Made by a program: the position numbers and the translations under genes
Shown: in pieces, positions 38,255 to 47,298 of the stretch
Position numbering within the stretch: position 1 is the stretch's first letter
Layout: each line of letters begins with the position of its first letter
The notes under the pieces: model-generated
What the model saw: only the letters and a program-made list of their open reading frames with translations
The model's database searches: none
Told to the model about the DNA's origin: nothing
Assembly (NCBI GenBank): GCA_009993605.1
Contig: JAACTB010000012.1
Coordinates: 124,001-188,000 of the forward strand
DNA length: 64,000 bases
Direction: 5' to 3'
Source: Erythrobacter sp.
GTDB taxonomy: Bacteria > Pseudomonadota > Alphaproteobacteria > Sphingomonadales > Sphingomonadaceae

Positions 38255-39036
38255 CGCCTGCCCCGACCCTCTCCGAACCGCGCCTCGATCGGTTCGCACG
38301 CCATATCGTCCTGCCGGAGATCGGCGGCGCAGGCCAGGTCGCGCTGGCGCGCAAGCATCTGGTCCTGATCGGCTTGGGCGGGATCGGCAGCCCCGCCCTC
38401 CAATATCTTGCGGCGGCGGGAATCGGGAAACTGACTTTGGTGGACGACGATCGGGTCGAACTGTCCAATCTCCAGCGCCAGACGCTCTACACGACGCGCG
38501 ATATCGGCCACGGCAAGGCGGTGATCGGCAAGCGCTGGATCACCGGTTTCGACCCGGACCTCGACGTGACGATCAGCGACCGCCGGATCGATGCCGCCAA
38601 TGCCGAGGCTTTGGTGAGAGACGCGGACCTCGTCCTCGACGGGACCGACACCTTTGCCACACGCCTCGCCGTGTCGGATGCCTGCGTGCGGGCGGGTGTG
38701 CCACTGCTCGCTGCGGCAGTCGGCCGTTTTCAGGGACAGGTTGGCGTCTTCGCCGGGCACCGGAAGGATCAGGCCTGCTACCGCTGCTTCGTGGGCGATG
38801 CTTTCGACGCGGACGATTGCGACACCTGCGCCGAAGACGGGATGCTGGGCGCCATGGCGGGCTGGACCGCCAGCTTCGCGGCGATGCAGGCGGTGCGCGC
38901 CCTGCTCGACGGCGTGACCGATTACGGCGGCGCGCAATGGGGGACGGTGCATCTCTTGGACGGAATGGCCCCCGCAATGCGCAGTTTCCGCATCGGGAAG
39001 GACCCGGCCTGCCGGGGGTGCGGATCGCAGGGATGA
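38251..39036 (+). CDS. ThiF/MoeB-family E1-like adenylyltransferase
   Basis: The 261-residue protein adenylates the C-terminus of a ubiquitin-like sulfur carrier (ThiS or MoaD type). It has the nucleotide loop IGLGGIGSPALQYLAAAG, the RHIVLPEIGGAGQ entry, zinc Cys pairs CYRC and CRGC, and the CAEDGMLG segment. It cannot be assigned between molybdopterin and thiamin pathways from sequence alone. It starts with GTG overlapping the DUF983 stop. Confidence 0.9.
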   Translation: MTPAPTLSEPRLDRFARHIVLPEIGGAGQVALARKHLVLIGLGGIGSPALQYLAAAGIGKLTLVDDDRVELSNLQRQTLYTTRDIGHGKAVIGKRWITGFDPDLDVTISDRRIDAANAEALVRDADLVLDGTDTFATRLAVSDACVRAGVPLLAAAVGRFQGQVGVFAGHRKDQACYRCFVGDAFDADDCDTCAEDGMLGAMAGWTASFAAMQAVRALLDGVTDYGGAQWGTVHLLDGMAPAMRSFRIGKDPACRGCGSQG

Positions 39037-39599
39037 CCATCGAGGCGCTGATCGCGCGCTTCGGAATTTTCGCGGTGTTCGTGGGTGCCGCAGTCGAGGG
39101 CGAGACCGCGGTCGCCACGGGAGGATTATTCGCGCATCGCGGCCTGCTCGCACTTCCCCTTGTGATCGCCGCCGCAGCGATAGGATCGTTCCTCGCCGAT
39201 CAGGTCTTCTTCCTGGTCGGGCGCCATTATCGCCATCACCCGCGTCTCACCCGCTGGACCGCCAAGCCCGCCTTCGCCCGCGCGCTTCGATCGATCGCGC
39301 ACCATCCGACCGGCTTCATCCTTGTCTTCCGCTTCCTCTGGGGACTGCGCACGGTCAGTCCGATCGCGATCGGGACAACCGGGATCGGCTGGCGGCGCTT
39401 TGCTGCGCTGAACGCGCTGGCGGCGCTACTATGGGCGAGCCTCGTCAGCATGGTCGGATACAGCCTCGCCGCCACGCTGGCGGGATTGGGTGCGCGGCTG
39501 GAGCGGGTGCCGCATTACCTCGTCGCCATTGTCGGCCTCGCGCTGTTTTTCGCGGGCCTGGGATGGTGGCTGCGACGCAACTGGCGCCTCTCGCATTGA
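39033..39599 (+). CDS. DedA-family membrane protein
   Basis: The 188-residue protein has about five helices and the DedA/VTT layout: GAAVEGETAVATGGLFAHRG, the DQVFFLVGRHYR segment and FRFLWGLRTVSPIAIGTTGI. DedA proteins act in undecaprenyl-phosphate or phospholipid translocation. ATG overlaps the ThiF-family stop as ATGA. Confidence 0.9.
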   Translation: MTIEALIARFGIFAVFVGAAVEGETAVATGGLFAHRGLLALPLVIAAAAIGSFLADQVFFLVGRHYRHHPRLTRWTAKPAFARALRSIAHHPTGFILVFRFLWGLRTVSPIAIGTTGIGWRRFAALNALAALLWASLVSMVGYSLAATLAGLGARLERVPHYLVAIVGLALFFAGLGWWLRRNWRLSH

Positions 39600-39621
39600 G
39601 CCGCATGCCTCGGCGCAATCG

Positions 39622-40329
39622 TCAGCCCAGCATCTCGTCCACCCATTCGGGCACCAGCACGCTCGCCGGGCCGTGGCGGGATTCGTCGAACAAGTGTGAG
39701 CCCTGGCTGGCTTCGAGATTGAGTTCGAGCGTACGGGCGCCCAGATCGCGCGCGTTGCGCACGAAACCGGCGGCGGGATAGACCGCGCCCGACGTGCCGA
39801 TCGAGACGAACAGATCCGCCTCGCGCAACGCGGAAAAGATGCGGTCCATCTCGTAAGGCATCTCTCCGAACCAGACGACATCGGGGCGCAGCGCCTTTTC
39901 GCCGCATTCGGGGCAGGCGGGCCGGTCGATCAGCGTGCCGCGCCACGGGCTGCGCGCGTCGCAGGCGGTGCACCAGGCGTTCAAATGCGTGCCGTGCATG
40001 TGCAGCACGCGCCTCGCCCCGGCGCGTTCGTGCAGATCGTCGACATTTTGCGTCACGATCAGCAGCTCGCCCTCCCATTCACGATCCAGCCTCGCCAGCG
40101 CCTCGTGCGCGGGGTTCGGCTGCTTCGTCTGGATGGCTTCGCGGCGCATGTCGTAGAAGCGCAGGACCAGCTCGGGATCGCGCGCGAACGCTTCGGGCGT
40201 GGCGACATCCTCGACCCTGTGCTGCTCCCACAAGCCGCCCTCGGCGCGGAAGGTGTCGATGCCGCTTTCCGCGCTGACGCCCGCGCCGGTGAGAATGACG
40301 ATATTGCGTATGTCGGATCGGTCGGCCAT
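39622..40329 (-). CDS. cobB: Sirtuin NAD-dependent deacylase (CobB/SIRT5-like)
   Basis: The 235-residue enzyme has the Rossmann motif GAGVSAESGIDTFR, TQNVDDLHERAG, catalytic His in HMHGTH, and a zinc site (CTAC and CPEC). FYDMRR places Tyr and Arg as in desuccinylase sirtuins (class III), so acyl-lysine rather than only acetyl-lysine may be removed. ATG 40329 is chosen; the TTG at 40365 overlaps dapB. It is divergent from dapB. Confidence 0.93.
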   Translation of the reverse strand: MADRSDIRNIVILTGAGVSAESGIDTFRAEGGLWEQHRVEDVATPEAFARDPELVLRFYDMRREAIQTKQPNPAHEALARLDREWEGELLIVTQNVDDLHERAGARRVLHMHGTHLNAWCTACDARSPWRGTLIDRPACPECGEKALRPDVVWFGEMPYEMDRIFSALREADLFVSIGTSGAVYPAAGFVRNARDLGARTLELNLEASQGSHLFDESRHGPASVLVPEWVDEMLG

Positions 40330-40364
40330 GCGGGCGTTGAAGCACAGGCTAACGGGGAGTGGCA

Positions 40365-41093
40365 ATGGCGCGCATCGGCATCATCGGCAGCGAAGGAGCG
40401 ATGGGCGCGGCTCTGATCTCCGTCGTGGAGCAGTCGGACCACGAATTGTCGAGCGGGATCGATCGCGGTGGCGATGCGGCGGGCCTTGCCGACCGGTCGG
40501 ACGTGCTGGTCGATTTCTCGGCACCGCGGGCACTCGAAGCCAATCTCCACGCCGCGATCGGGGCTGGCATTCCACTGGTGATCGGCACGACCGGGCTGGA
40601 AGCGCGCCACCATCTGGCGATCGACAACGCCGCGCGCGCGGTGCCTGTCCTTCAGACGGGCAATACCTCGCTGGGTGTGACCTTGCTTGCCCATCTCGTG
40701 CGCGAGGCGGCGCAGCGTCTGGGGCCGGACTGGGATATCGAGATCCTCGAAATGCATCATCGCCGCAAGGTCGATGCGCCCAGCGGCACCGCGATTCTTC
40801 TCGGCGAGGCCGCCGCCGAAGGGCGCGGCATTGCGTTTGCGGAAAACACGGAGCGGGGCCGCGACGGCCAGACGGGGGCACGGGCCGAAGGCGCAATCGG
40901 CTTCGCCAGCCTGCGCGGCGGCACGGTGGCGGGCGAACACAGCGTGATCCTGGCGGGCGAGGAGGAGCGGCTGACCTTTTCGCACAGCGCCGAGAACCGC
41001 TCGATCTTCGCAAGGGGCGCGGTGCGTGCGGCGCAATGGCTGATCGGACGCGAGCCGGGGCGCTACCGGATGGACGACGTCCTCGGCCTCTGA
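40365..41093 (+). CDS. dapB: 4-hydroxy-tetrahydrodipicolinate reductase
   Basis: DapB reduces the dapA product in lysine and diaminopimelate synthesis. The 242-residue protein has the NAD(P) loop IGIIGSEGAMGAAL, GTTGLEARHH, and the catalytic EMHHRRKVDAPSGTA. GGGGAG lies five bases before ATG 40365. It precedes nth by five bases. Confidence 0.97.
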   Translation: MARIGIIGSEGAMGAALISVVEQSDHELSSGIDRGGDAAGLADRSDVLVDFSAPRALEANLHAAIGAGIPLVIGTTGLEARHHLAIDNAARAVPVLQTGNTSLGVTLLAHLVREAAQRLGPDWDIEILEMHHRRKVDAPSGTAILLGEAAAEGRGIAFAENTERGRDGQTGARAEGAIGFASLRGGTVAGEHSVILAGEEERLTFSHSAENRSIFARGAVRAAQWLIGREPGRYRMDDVLGL

Positions 41094-41098
41094 CGCGC

Positions 41099-41764
41099 AT
41101 GACCAGGGATCAGATCTTCGAATTCTTCCGCCGGCTCGCCGAGGACAATCCGGCGCCCGAAACCGAGCTCGAATACGGCAACGCCTATCAGCTCGTCGTA
41201 GCCGTGGCGCTCTCGGCGCAGGCGACCGATATCGGGGTGAACAAGGCGACGCGCGCGCTTTTCGCCAAAGTCGACACGCCGCAAAAGATGCTAGACCTCG
41301 GCGAGGAGGGGTTGAAACAGCAAATCAAGACGATCGGCCTGTTCAATTCCAAGGCGAAGAACGTGATCGCGCTCTCGCAGCTGCTGGTCGACGAATATGG
41401 GGGCACGGTGCCCGACACACGCGAGGATCTCGTCCGCCTGCCCGGCGTGGGGCGCAAGACTGCAAACGTCGTGCTCAATTGCTGGTTCGGGCAGGAGACT
41501 TTCGCGGTCGACACCCATATTTTTCGCGTCGGCAACCGCACCGGCCTCGCCAAGGGGAAGACGCCCGATCAGGTCGAAGCCAAGCTGGAAAAGCGCGTCC
41601 CCCAGCCCTTCCGCCTCCACGCCCATCACTGGCTGATCCTGCACGGCCGCTATGTCTGCAAGGCGCGCACGCCCGAATGCTGGCGCTGCCGGGTGGTGGA
41701 TCTGTGCAGCTACCGGAAGAAGACACCGGAACCGCAGCGCAAGGCACCGGTTCGAAAGGCATAG
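41099..41764 (+). CDS. nth: Endonuclease III
   Basis: Nth removes oxidised pyrimidines by glycosylase and lyase action. The 221-residue protein has the HhH motif LPGVGRKTANVVL with catalytic Lys, the catalytic Asp in AVDTHIFRV, and the 4Fe-4S ligands Cys-x6-Cys-x2-Cys-x5-Cys near the C-terminus. The ATG sits five bases after the dapB stop. Confidence 0.98.
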   Translation: MTRDQIFEFFRRLAEDNPAPETELEYGNAYQLVVAVALSAQATDIGVNKATRALFAKVDTPQKMLDLGEEGLKQQIKTIGLFNSKAKNVIALSQLLVDEYGGTVPDTREDLVRLPGVGRKTANVVLNCWFGQETFAVDTHIFRVGNRTGLAKGKTPDQVEAKLEKRVPQPFRLHAHHWLILHGRYVCKARTPECWRCRVVDLCSYRKKTPEPQRKAPVRKA

Positions 41765-41790
41765 TCCCTGCGCTTTCGAGGAGACGACCG

Positions 41791-42201
41791 ATGCTCCGCC
41801 CCACTCTGATCGCCATGCCGCTGACGCTGGCAGTCGCGTGCGCCCCTCTCGACAGCGGTCGCGACTTCGTGAGCGACGCTCGTCCCGCCGCTGCGGTGGG
41901 CGAGGCACAGCGCTGCATCAACACCTCGCTTATATCCCGCCAGACGGTGCAGGACGACCGCACGATCGATTTCCGCCTGGGCGCGACGACCTATCGCAAC
42001 ACGCTTCCCTCGCCCTGCCCGCGTCTGGAATCGCTGCGCTCGATCGCCTACGAACCGCTGGCCGGACAATTATGCGCGAACCAGACCATTCGCGTAATCG
42101 ACCCGATCGGTGGCGGAGCGTCGCAAGGCGCCGTGTGCGGCTTGGGCGAATTCGTGCCGGTCGAATACGTCGATCGCGAGACGGATTCGACCGGCTCCTA
42201 A
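41791..42201 (+). CDS. Small lipoprotein, DUF6491-like
   Basis: The 136-residue precursor has a lipobox-like LAVAC near residue 17 and a mature part with four Cys and the pattern RCINTSLIS, DDRTIDFRL, TYRNTLPSPCPRL and VCGLGEF, resembling DUF6491 proteins. GAGGAG precedes ATG. No function is known. Confidence 0.75.
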   Translation: MLRPTLIAMPLTLAVACAPLDSGRDFVSDARPAAAVGEAQRCINTSLISRQTVQDDRTIDFRLGATTYRNTLPSPCPRLESLRSIAYEPLAGQLCANQTIRVIDPIGGGASQGAVCGLGEFVPVEYVDRETDSTGS

Positions 42202-42204
42202 CTC

Positions 42205-43461
42205 TCAGACATCATCCGCCGAGATCATCTCTGCGCGGTCCAGCTCGCCGGTCATGCTTGCCACCGTCACGGCCACCGCCGCATCGCCCGAAACATTCGT
42301 CGTGGTGCGCATCATGTCCATGATGCGGTCGATCCCCGCGACCAGCGCGATGGTTTCGAGCGGCACGCCGACCGCGCCGAACACCAGCACCATCATGATC
42401 AGGCCCGCACCCGGAATGCCCGCAGCGCCGATCGCGCCCAGAGTGCCGAGGATGGAAATGAGGAAATAATCGTTCCAGCTGAGCGGCACGCCGAAGGCCT
42501 GCGCCCCGAAGATCGTGGCGAGGCCGAGATACATGGCCGTGCCGTTCATGTTGATCGTCGCTCCCAGCGATATCACGAAGGCGGCGACCGATTTGGACAC
42601 GCCGAGATTGCGCTCCGCACAGCGCAGCGTGACCGGCAGCGTCGCGTTGGAGCTCGCGGTTGAATAGCTGACCGCCATCGCATCGGTGATCCCGCGAAAG
42701 AAATCGATCACCGGCAGTTTGGCGAGGAATTTGATCATCCCGGCATAGATCAACCCGATGATCAGCAGACAGCCGAAATAATTGAGCGCGACGAGGATAC
42801 CGAGCGCCTGCAGCGCCTGAAGCCCCAGCGTGCCCGCCACCCACGCCATCAGCGCGAATACGCCGAACGGAGTCAGTTCCATCACGATCATGGTGACCTT
42901 CTGCATCACCACCGATCCGCTTTCGAAGATGGCGAGCACGGGCTTGCCCTCTTCCTTCGCCATCAGAATGCCGATGCCGATCAAGAGCGAGAAAACGATC
43001 AGCGGCAGCACGTTAACGTCCGCCATCACCTGAACCGGGCTGTCGGGCACGACCTCGAGGATCATGTCGCGGAAGGTGACCGCCTGTTCCTGCCGCGCCT
43101 GCGCGTTTTCGAGCGCGCCCTGATCGAGCGTCATCGTGCTGCCGTCGATGCGCGATCCGGGGGTGAAGAAGCTGCCGATGGCAAGGCCGAGCCACACCGC
43201 CAGCTGCCCGGTTACGACGAACAGCAGCAGCGCACGCCAGCCGACGCTGCCGAGCTTCCGCAAATCCCCGATACTGGCGACGCCCGCCACGAGGCTGAAG
43301 AAGATCAGAGGGACGACCAGCATCTTGATGAAGGCGATGAAGATATCGCCGATGATCTTGATGCTCTCTGCGCCCGGCCCCCAGACGAAGCCGACAATCA
43401 CGCCGAGAACGAGCGCCGCGATGACGCGCTGCCACAGCGGAATGGCGAACCAGGTTTTCAT
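42205..43461 (-). CDS. Dicarboxylate/amino acid:cation symporter (DAACS family)
   Basis: The 418-residue inner-membrane carrier couples H+ or Na+ to uptake of C4-dicarboxylates or acidic amino acids. Family marks are SSNATLPVTLRCAE, the serine-rich hairpin SYSTASSNA, and GATINMNGTAMYLG. The substrate is not resolvable. GGAAGC precedes ATG 43461. Confidence 0.93.
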   Translation of the reverse strand: MKTWFAIPLWQRVIAALVLGVIVGFVWGPGAESIKIIGDIFIAFIKMLVVPLIFFSLVAGVASIGDLRKLGSVGWRALLLFVVTGQLAVWLGLAIGSFFTPGSRIDGSTMTLDQGALENAQARQEQAVTFRDMILEVVPDSPVQVMADVNVLPLIVFSLLIGIGILMAKEEGKPVLAIFESGSVVMQKVTMIVMELTPFGVFALMAWVAGTLGLQALQALGILVALNYFGCLLIIGLIYAGMIKFLAKLPVIDFFRGITDAMAVSYSTASSNATLPVTLRCAERNLGVSKSVAAFVISLGATINMNGTAMYLGLATIFGAQAFGVPLSWNDYFLISILGTLGAIGAAGIPGAGLIMMVLVFGAVGVPLETIALVAGIDRIMDMMRTTTNVSGDAAVAVTVASMTGELDRAEMISADDV

Positions 43462-43556
43462 GTTTTGGCTTCCCTACCCAAATTTCGCGCGAAGCTACGC
43501 AAAGCGAGGAGGGAAGGGAAGCGTGCTCGTACGTATCCTCCCCGGAACCGAGAGGA

Positions 43557-44690
43557 TCAGGCGAGCGCCGCCTTGACGATGCGGGCGTATATCCGGGCCA
43601 AGACGCGCAGATCCTCGACCGCCACGGCCTCGTCGCGCTTGTGCATGGTCGCATTGACCAGCCCGAATTCGATTACCGGACAGACGGCGCGCAGAAAGCG
43701 CGCGTCGGACGTGCCCCCGGTGGTGGAAGGCTCCGGATCGACGCCGGTTTCCGCCTCCACTGCGTTGGCGATGATGGCGGAAAACTCGCCCGGCGGGGTG
43801 AGGAACGGCTCGCCTGAGACGATGGGCAGCGCGGTGCCGCCATGCTTCTTCGCGATGGCGACGACCTTTTCGGAAAGCGAGGTGCCCGAATGCGTGTCGT
43901 TGAAGCGGATCGAAATCCGCGCCTTGGCCACGGCGGGGATGACGTTGTGGGCGGTGTTCCCGACCTCCAGATCGGTGATCTCGAGATTGGAGGGCTGGAA
44001 CCAGTCGGTGCCTTCGTCAAGGATCAGCGCGTCCAATTCGGCCAACATGGCGACGAGCTTGGGAATCGGATTGTCGGCGAGGTGGGGATAGGCGACGTGG
44101 CCTTGCGTCCCCTCGACCTCCAGCCAGATGTTGACCGAGCCCCGGCGACCGATCTTCATCATGTCACCCAGGCGATTGACGCTGGTGGGCTCGCCGACGA
44201 GGCAGAGATCGGGCTTTTCGCCGTGCTCGCGCATCAAGTCGATCAGCGCGCGCGTTCCGTGCAGAGCGGGGCCTTCCTCGTCGCCCGTAATGATGAAGCT
44301 GACCGTACCCGCATCCTCCGGCACATCCGCCACCGCCGCCGCCATGCAGGCGATGGCGCCCTTCATGTCGACCGCGCCGCGCCCGTAGAGGAGATCGCCT
44401 CGGATTTCCGGCTCGAACGCCCCGCTCGCCCAGCCCTCGCCCGGGGGGACCACGTCGAGATGGCCGGCGAAGGCGAAGTGCTTCGATCCCGGCGGGCCGC
44501 GGCGCACAGCGAAGAGATTTTCGACCGGCGCCTCAGGGGTTCCCGCCTCGCCCTCGCCGCGCGTGAAACGCGTTACCGTGAAGCCCAGAGGCGCGAGCAT
44601 CTCCTCCATAGCATCGAACACGGCGCCGATGGCGGGGGTGACACTGGGCACGGCGATCAGGCGCTTGGCGAAATCGAGAACATCGGTCAT
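43557..44690 (-). CDS. dapE: Succinyl-diaminopimelate desuccinylase
   Basis: DapE, a two-zinc M20 peptidase-family enzyme, releases LL-diaminopimelate for lysine and peptidoglycan synthesis. The 377-residue protein has FAGHLDVVPPGEGW, the metal-binding GRGAVDMKGAIAC, ITGDEEGPALHGT and the C-terminal GGTSDARF. It shares a pathway with dapB about 2.5 kb away on the other strand. Confidence 0.96.
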   Translation of the reverse strand: MTDVLDFAKRLIAVPSVTPAIGAVFDAMEEMLAPLGFTVTRFTRGEGEAGTPEAPVENLFAVRRGPPGSKHFAFAGHLDVVPPGEGWASGAFEPEIRGDLLYGRGAVDMKGAIACMAAAVADVPEDAGTVSFIITGDEEGPALHGTRALIDLMREHGEKPDLCLVGEPTSVNRLGDMMKIGRRGSVNIWLEVEGTQGHVAYPHLADNPIPKLVAMLAELDALILDEGTDWFQPSNLEITDLEVGNTAHNVIPAVAKARISIRFNDTHSGTSLSEKVVAIAKKHGGTALPIVSGEPFLTPPGEFSAIIANAVEAETGVDPEPSTTGGTSDARFLRAVCPVIEFGLVNATMHKRDEAVAVEDLRVLARIYARIVKAALA

Positions 44691-44719
44691 TCTGAGCGCG
44701 CTAGCAGGAGTGTGCGCCC

Positions 44720-45187
44720 ATGCCCAAGCTTGATCTCGATGCGATCCCGCAGACCAATCTCACGGGCTACCCGGCGCCATACGATGCGGACGTCCAGGAC
44801 CGCTGGTATCGCCGTCTCGCACCGGTCGCGGGATTGACGAAGCTCGGCGCGAGCCATGTGGTGCTGAAACCGGGCGCGTTTTCCTCACAGCGCCACTGGC
44901 ATGGCGGGCAGGACGAACTGGTCGTGATAATGAAAGGCAAAGCGGTGCTGATCGAGGATGCGGGCGAGACCGCCGTCCATCCCGGCGACATCCTCGTCTG
45001 GCCCGCCGGGATCCGGGACGGCCACCGGCTTCACAACCGCTCCGACAGCGACTGCGTGTTCGTAGCGATCAGCGCAGGCGACCGGACCGAGGATTTCGGC
45101 GAATATTCCGACATCGATCTCGCCTTCGATGCCGAGGGATACGCCCGCAAGGACGGCACCCGCTACGACGCGGAACGTCCGGCTTAG
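44720..45187 (+). CDS. Cupin-domain protein
   Basis: The 155-residue protein holds a single RmlC-type cupin barrel: SQRHWHGGQDELVVIMKG carries metal-ligand His residues and DILVWPAGIRDGHRL is the second motif. Such proteins are often small dioxygenase-like or sugar-binding enzymes; no substrate is evident. AGGAG precedes ATG. Its stop overlaps that of the convergent nuclease by three bases. Confidence 0.9.
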   Translation: MPKLDLDAIPQTNLTGYPAPYDADVQDRWYRRLAPVAGLTKLGASHVVLKPGAFSSQRHWHGGQDELVVIMKGKAVLIEDAGETAVHPGDILVWPAGIRDGHRLHNRSDSDCVFVAISAGDRTEDFGEYSDIDLAFDAEGYARKDGTRYDAERPA

Positions 45188-46050
45188 CGTTCGTCCGCGA
45201 CCAGCGGGCCCGGCGCGAAGGCGGCGTCGAGATATTCGGCGATCCTTAATCCCGCCTGCAAGACGCGCCGCCGCGCGATCGGGATGGCGCGATCGATCGC
45301 CTGCTGGTCGAGCACGGTGCGCTCCGCCAGATCGCCCGTGCACGGATCGCAGCCATAGGCGTTGGGATAGACGAAATCGCGCGACAGCTGCCAGCTCTCG
45401 CGGCCCCAATCCGCCGGGCCGCCGCCCGCCAGTTCGGCGCGCTCGGCAGCGGTGTAGCGGCGCACCACCGGCGGATTGCCGCTGATCGCACGCTCGGCCA
45501 GGGGCCCGTCCCAGATCCAGTGCAGGTTCAATTCCGGCACGATCCCGTAATCGACCACCCGGTCGTTCCCCCCGCGATCGTCGAGATCGCCCGAATGGAG
45601 CGGCATGTGGATGTCGCCTGCGAAATGGACGAGGAAGGCGAGCGCTTCCAGCCGGACATTCGCGGGCAGGCTCTCGTCGGCGAGCACGCGCTGGTTGCGC
45701 GTGACCTGCGCGCTGACGCAGGACCCGCCCGAACAGTTCTTGCGGTCGCTGTATTCCTCGGTGATCGGTTCGGTCTGGTAATGCCAGGCGAAGGTATAAG
45801 CCCAGCGCCAGCCTTCGCCGCGCAGGCAATCAGGCCATACCGACGCGTCCTGGATGCTCGCCAGCGGGCAATCGGGCGTGCCGATCTGGTCCTCGGCCCG
45901 CATCAACCGCTCGATGGCGCGACGCGTTTCCGGCTTCACATTCGCTTCGGCAATGTCGGCAGTGATGGTGTGGGCGTAGAACCCCCAGGCCGACGCCGCC
46001 TGCGGCAATGCCAGCGCCAGAGCGGCGAGCAGTATCGAAAATATCCGCAT
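45184..46050 (-). CDS. S1/P1-type zinc nuclease
   Basis: The 288-residue precursor has a signal peptide with predicted cleavage ASA|WGFYAH. In P1 nuclease the mature N-terminal Trp coordinates zinc, and that Trp is exactly placed here. Further zinc ligands are seen in AWHYQTE, HFAGDIHMPLHSGD and LNLHWIWDG. It should cleave single-stranded DNA/RNA and 3'-nucleotides in the periplasm or outside. ATG 46050 overlaps the gst stop. Confidence 0.92.
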   Translation of the reverse strand: MRIFSILLAALALALPQAASAWGFYAHTITADIAEANVKPETRRAIERLMRAEDQIGTPDCPLASIQDASVWPDCLRGEGWRWAYTFAWHYQTEPITEEYSDRKNCSGGSCVSAQVTRNQRVLADESLPANVRLEALAFLVHFAGDIHMPLHSGDLDDRGGNDRVVDYGIVPELNLHWIWDGPLAERAISGNPPVVRRYTAAERAELAGGGPADWGRESWQLSRDFVYPNAYGCDPCTGDLAERTVLDQQAIDRAIPIARRRVLQAGLRIAEYLDAAFAPGPLVADER

Positions 46051-46721
46051 CACGCTTCTCCGGGCGCGGTTTCGTATTGCTCGATCACCCATTCCTCGTT
46101 GTCGGAGGCCGCGATCCAGCTCTGCATCCAGTCATGCTCCCACACCGCTTCCATATAGGTCGCGGCGAAACCGGGCACGCCGATACCGTAGCTGATGAAG
46201 CGGCTGACCACCGGCGCGTAGAACACGTCCGCCGCGCCGAACGTGCCGAACAGGAACGGCCCCCCATCGCCGAAGCGCGCCCGCGCCTCCGCCCACAGGC
46301 CGAGGATGCGCACGATGTCGTGCTTGCAGGCATCGGTGAGATTAACGCCGTCGAAGCGCTTCCTGATATTCATCGGGCATTCGCTGCGCAGCGCGCCGTA
46401 GCTCGAATGCATTTCCGCCACCATCGCGCGAGCCATGCCGCGCGCGGTATCGTCCTTCGGCCAGAAGCGGTCTCGCCCGACCTTGTCGGCGCAATATTCG
46501 AGGATGGCGAGGCTGTCCCAGATCACCGTCTCCCCGTCCCACAGGATCGGCACCTTGCCCGACGAGGCCTGGAACCCGTCCTGCTGCTGCTTGGCGTTTT
46601 CCCACTGTTCGCCGAACATCGGCACGGTGATCTCTTCGAAGGAGAGGCCCGATTGCTTGACCGCAAGCCAGGCGCGCAGCGACCAGCTGGAATAGTTCTT
46701 GTTGCCGATGATGAGTTTCAT
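46050..46721 (-). CDS. Glutathione S-transferase family protein
   Basis: The 223-residue protein has an N-terminal thioredoxin-like domain (KLIIGNKNYSSWSLRAWLAVK, GKVPILWDG, VIWDSLAILEY) and an all-helical C-terminal domain. The Ser pair in NYSSWS is the likely catalytic Ser. Substrate unknown. It is coupled to the downstream nuclease gene and divergent from a glyoxalase-fold gene. Confidence 0.93.
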   Translation of the reverse strand: MKLIIGNKNYSSWSLRAWLAVKQSGLSFEEITVPMFGEQWENAKQQQDGFQASSGKVPILWDGETVIWDSLAILEYCADKVGRDRFWPKDDTARGMARAMVAEMHSSYGALRSECPMNIRKRFDGVNLTDACKHDIVRILGLWAEARARFGDGGPFLFGTFGAADVFYAPVVSRFISYGIGVPGFAATYMEAVWEHDWMQSWIAASDNEEWVIEQYETAPGEA

Positions 46722-46824
46722 GGGATGCCCCGCTTGGTTGGATGCGCGGTAGAGGCTCAGTCCAATGCTGTCGAGGCGGATACCGGCCCTATTCGCGGTC
46801 GCCCGGGCGCGATATAAAGCCGCC

Positions 46825-47241
46825 ATGACCCTGCGCCCCTTCCACCTCGCCTTCCCCGTCCGCGACCTTGCGGAAGCGCGCGCCTTTTACGGCGATCTGC
46901 TCGGCTGTTCTGAAGGACGCAGTTCGGACGAGTGGGTCGATTTCGATTTCTTCGGCCACCAATTGGTCGCGCATATGGGCGGCGAGGCCGGAGACCGTGC
47001 CAGCAATTCCGTCGACGGCCACGACGTGCCCGTCCCGCATTTCGGCGTTCTGCTGGAGATGGAGGACTGGCAGAAACTGGCGGACCGGCTCGTCGCAGCG
47101 GGCACGGACTTCGCGATGGAACCGACAATCCGCTTCAAGGGTCAGCCGGGCGAGCAGGCCACGATGTTCTTCCGCGACCCCAGCGGCAACGCGCTGGAAT
47201 TCAAGGCGTTTGCCGACGATGCGATGATCTTTGCGAAATAG
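46825..47241 (+). CDS. VOC/glyoxalase-fold protein
   Basis: The 138-residue protein has two beta-alpha-beta-beta-beta modules of the vicinal oxygen chelate fold, with the first metal-ligand-like His in [16 protein letters not shown] in the middle and the closing [13 protein letters not shown]. Substrate cannot be inferred. Confidence 0.88.
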   Translation: MTLRPFHLAFPVRDLAEARAFYGDLLGCSEGRSSDEWVDFDFFGHQLVAHMGGEAGDRASNSVDGHDVPVPHFGVLLEMEDWQKLADRLVAAGTDFAMEPTIRFKGQPGEQATMFFRDPSGNALEFKAFADDAMIFAK

Positions 47242-47298
47242 CGCAAAATTCTCGACATTCTGCCCGCAAGCCGGTCGAGCAGCTGGGTCTCCGCGCGC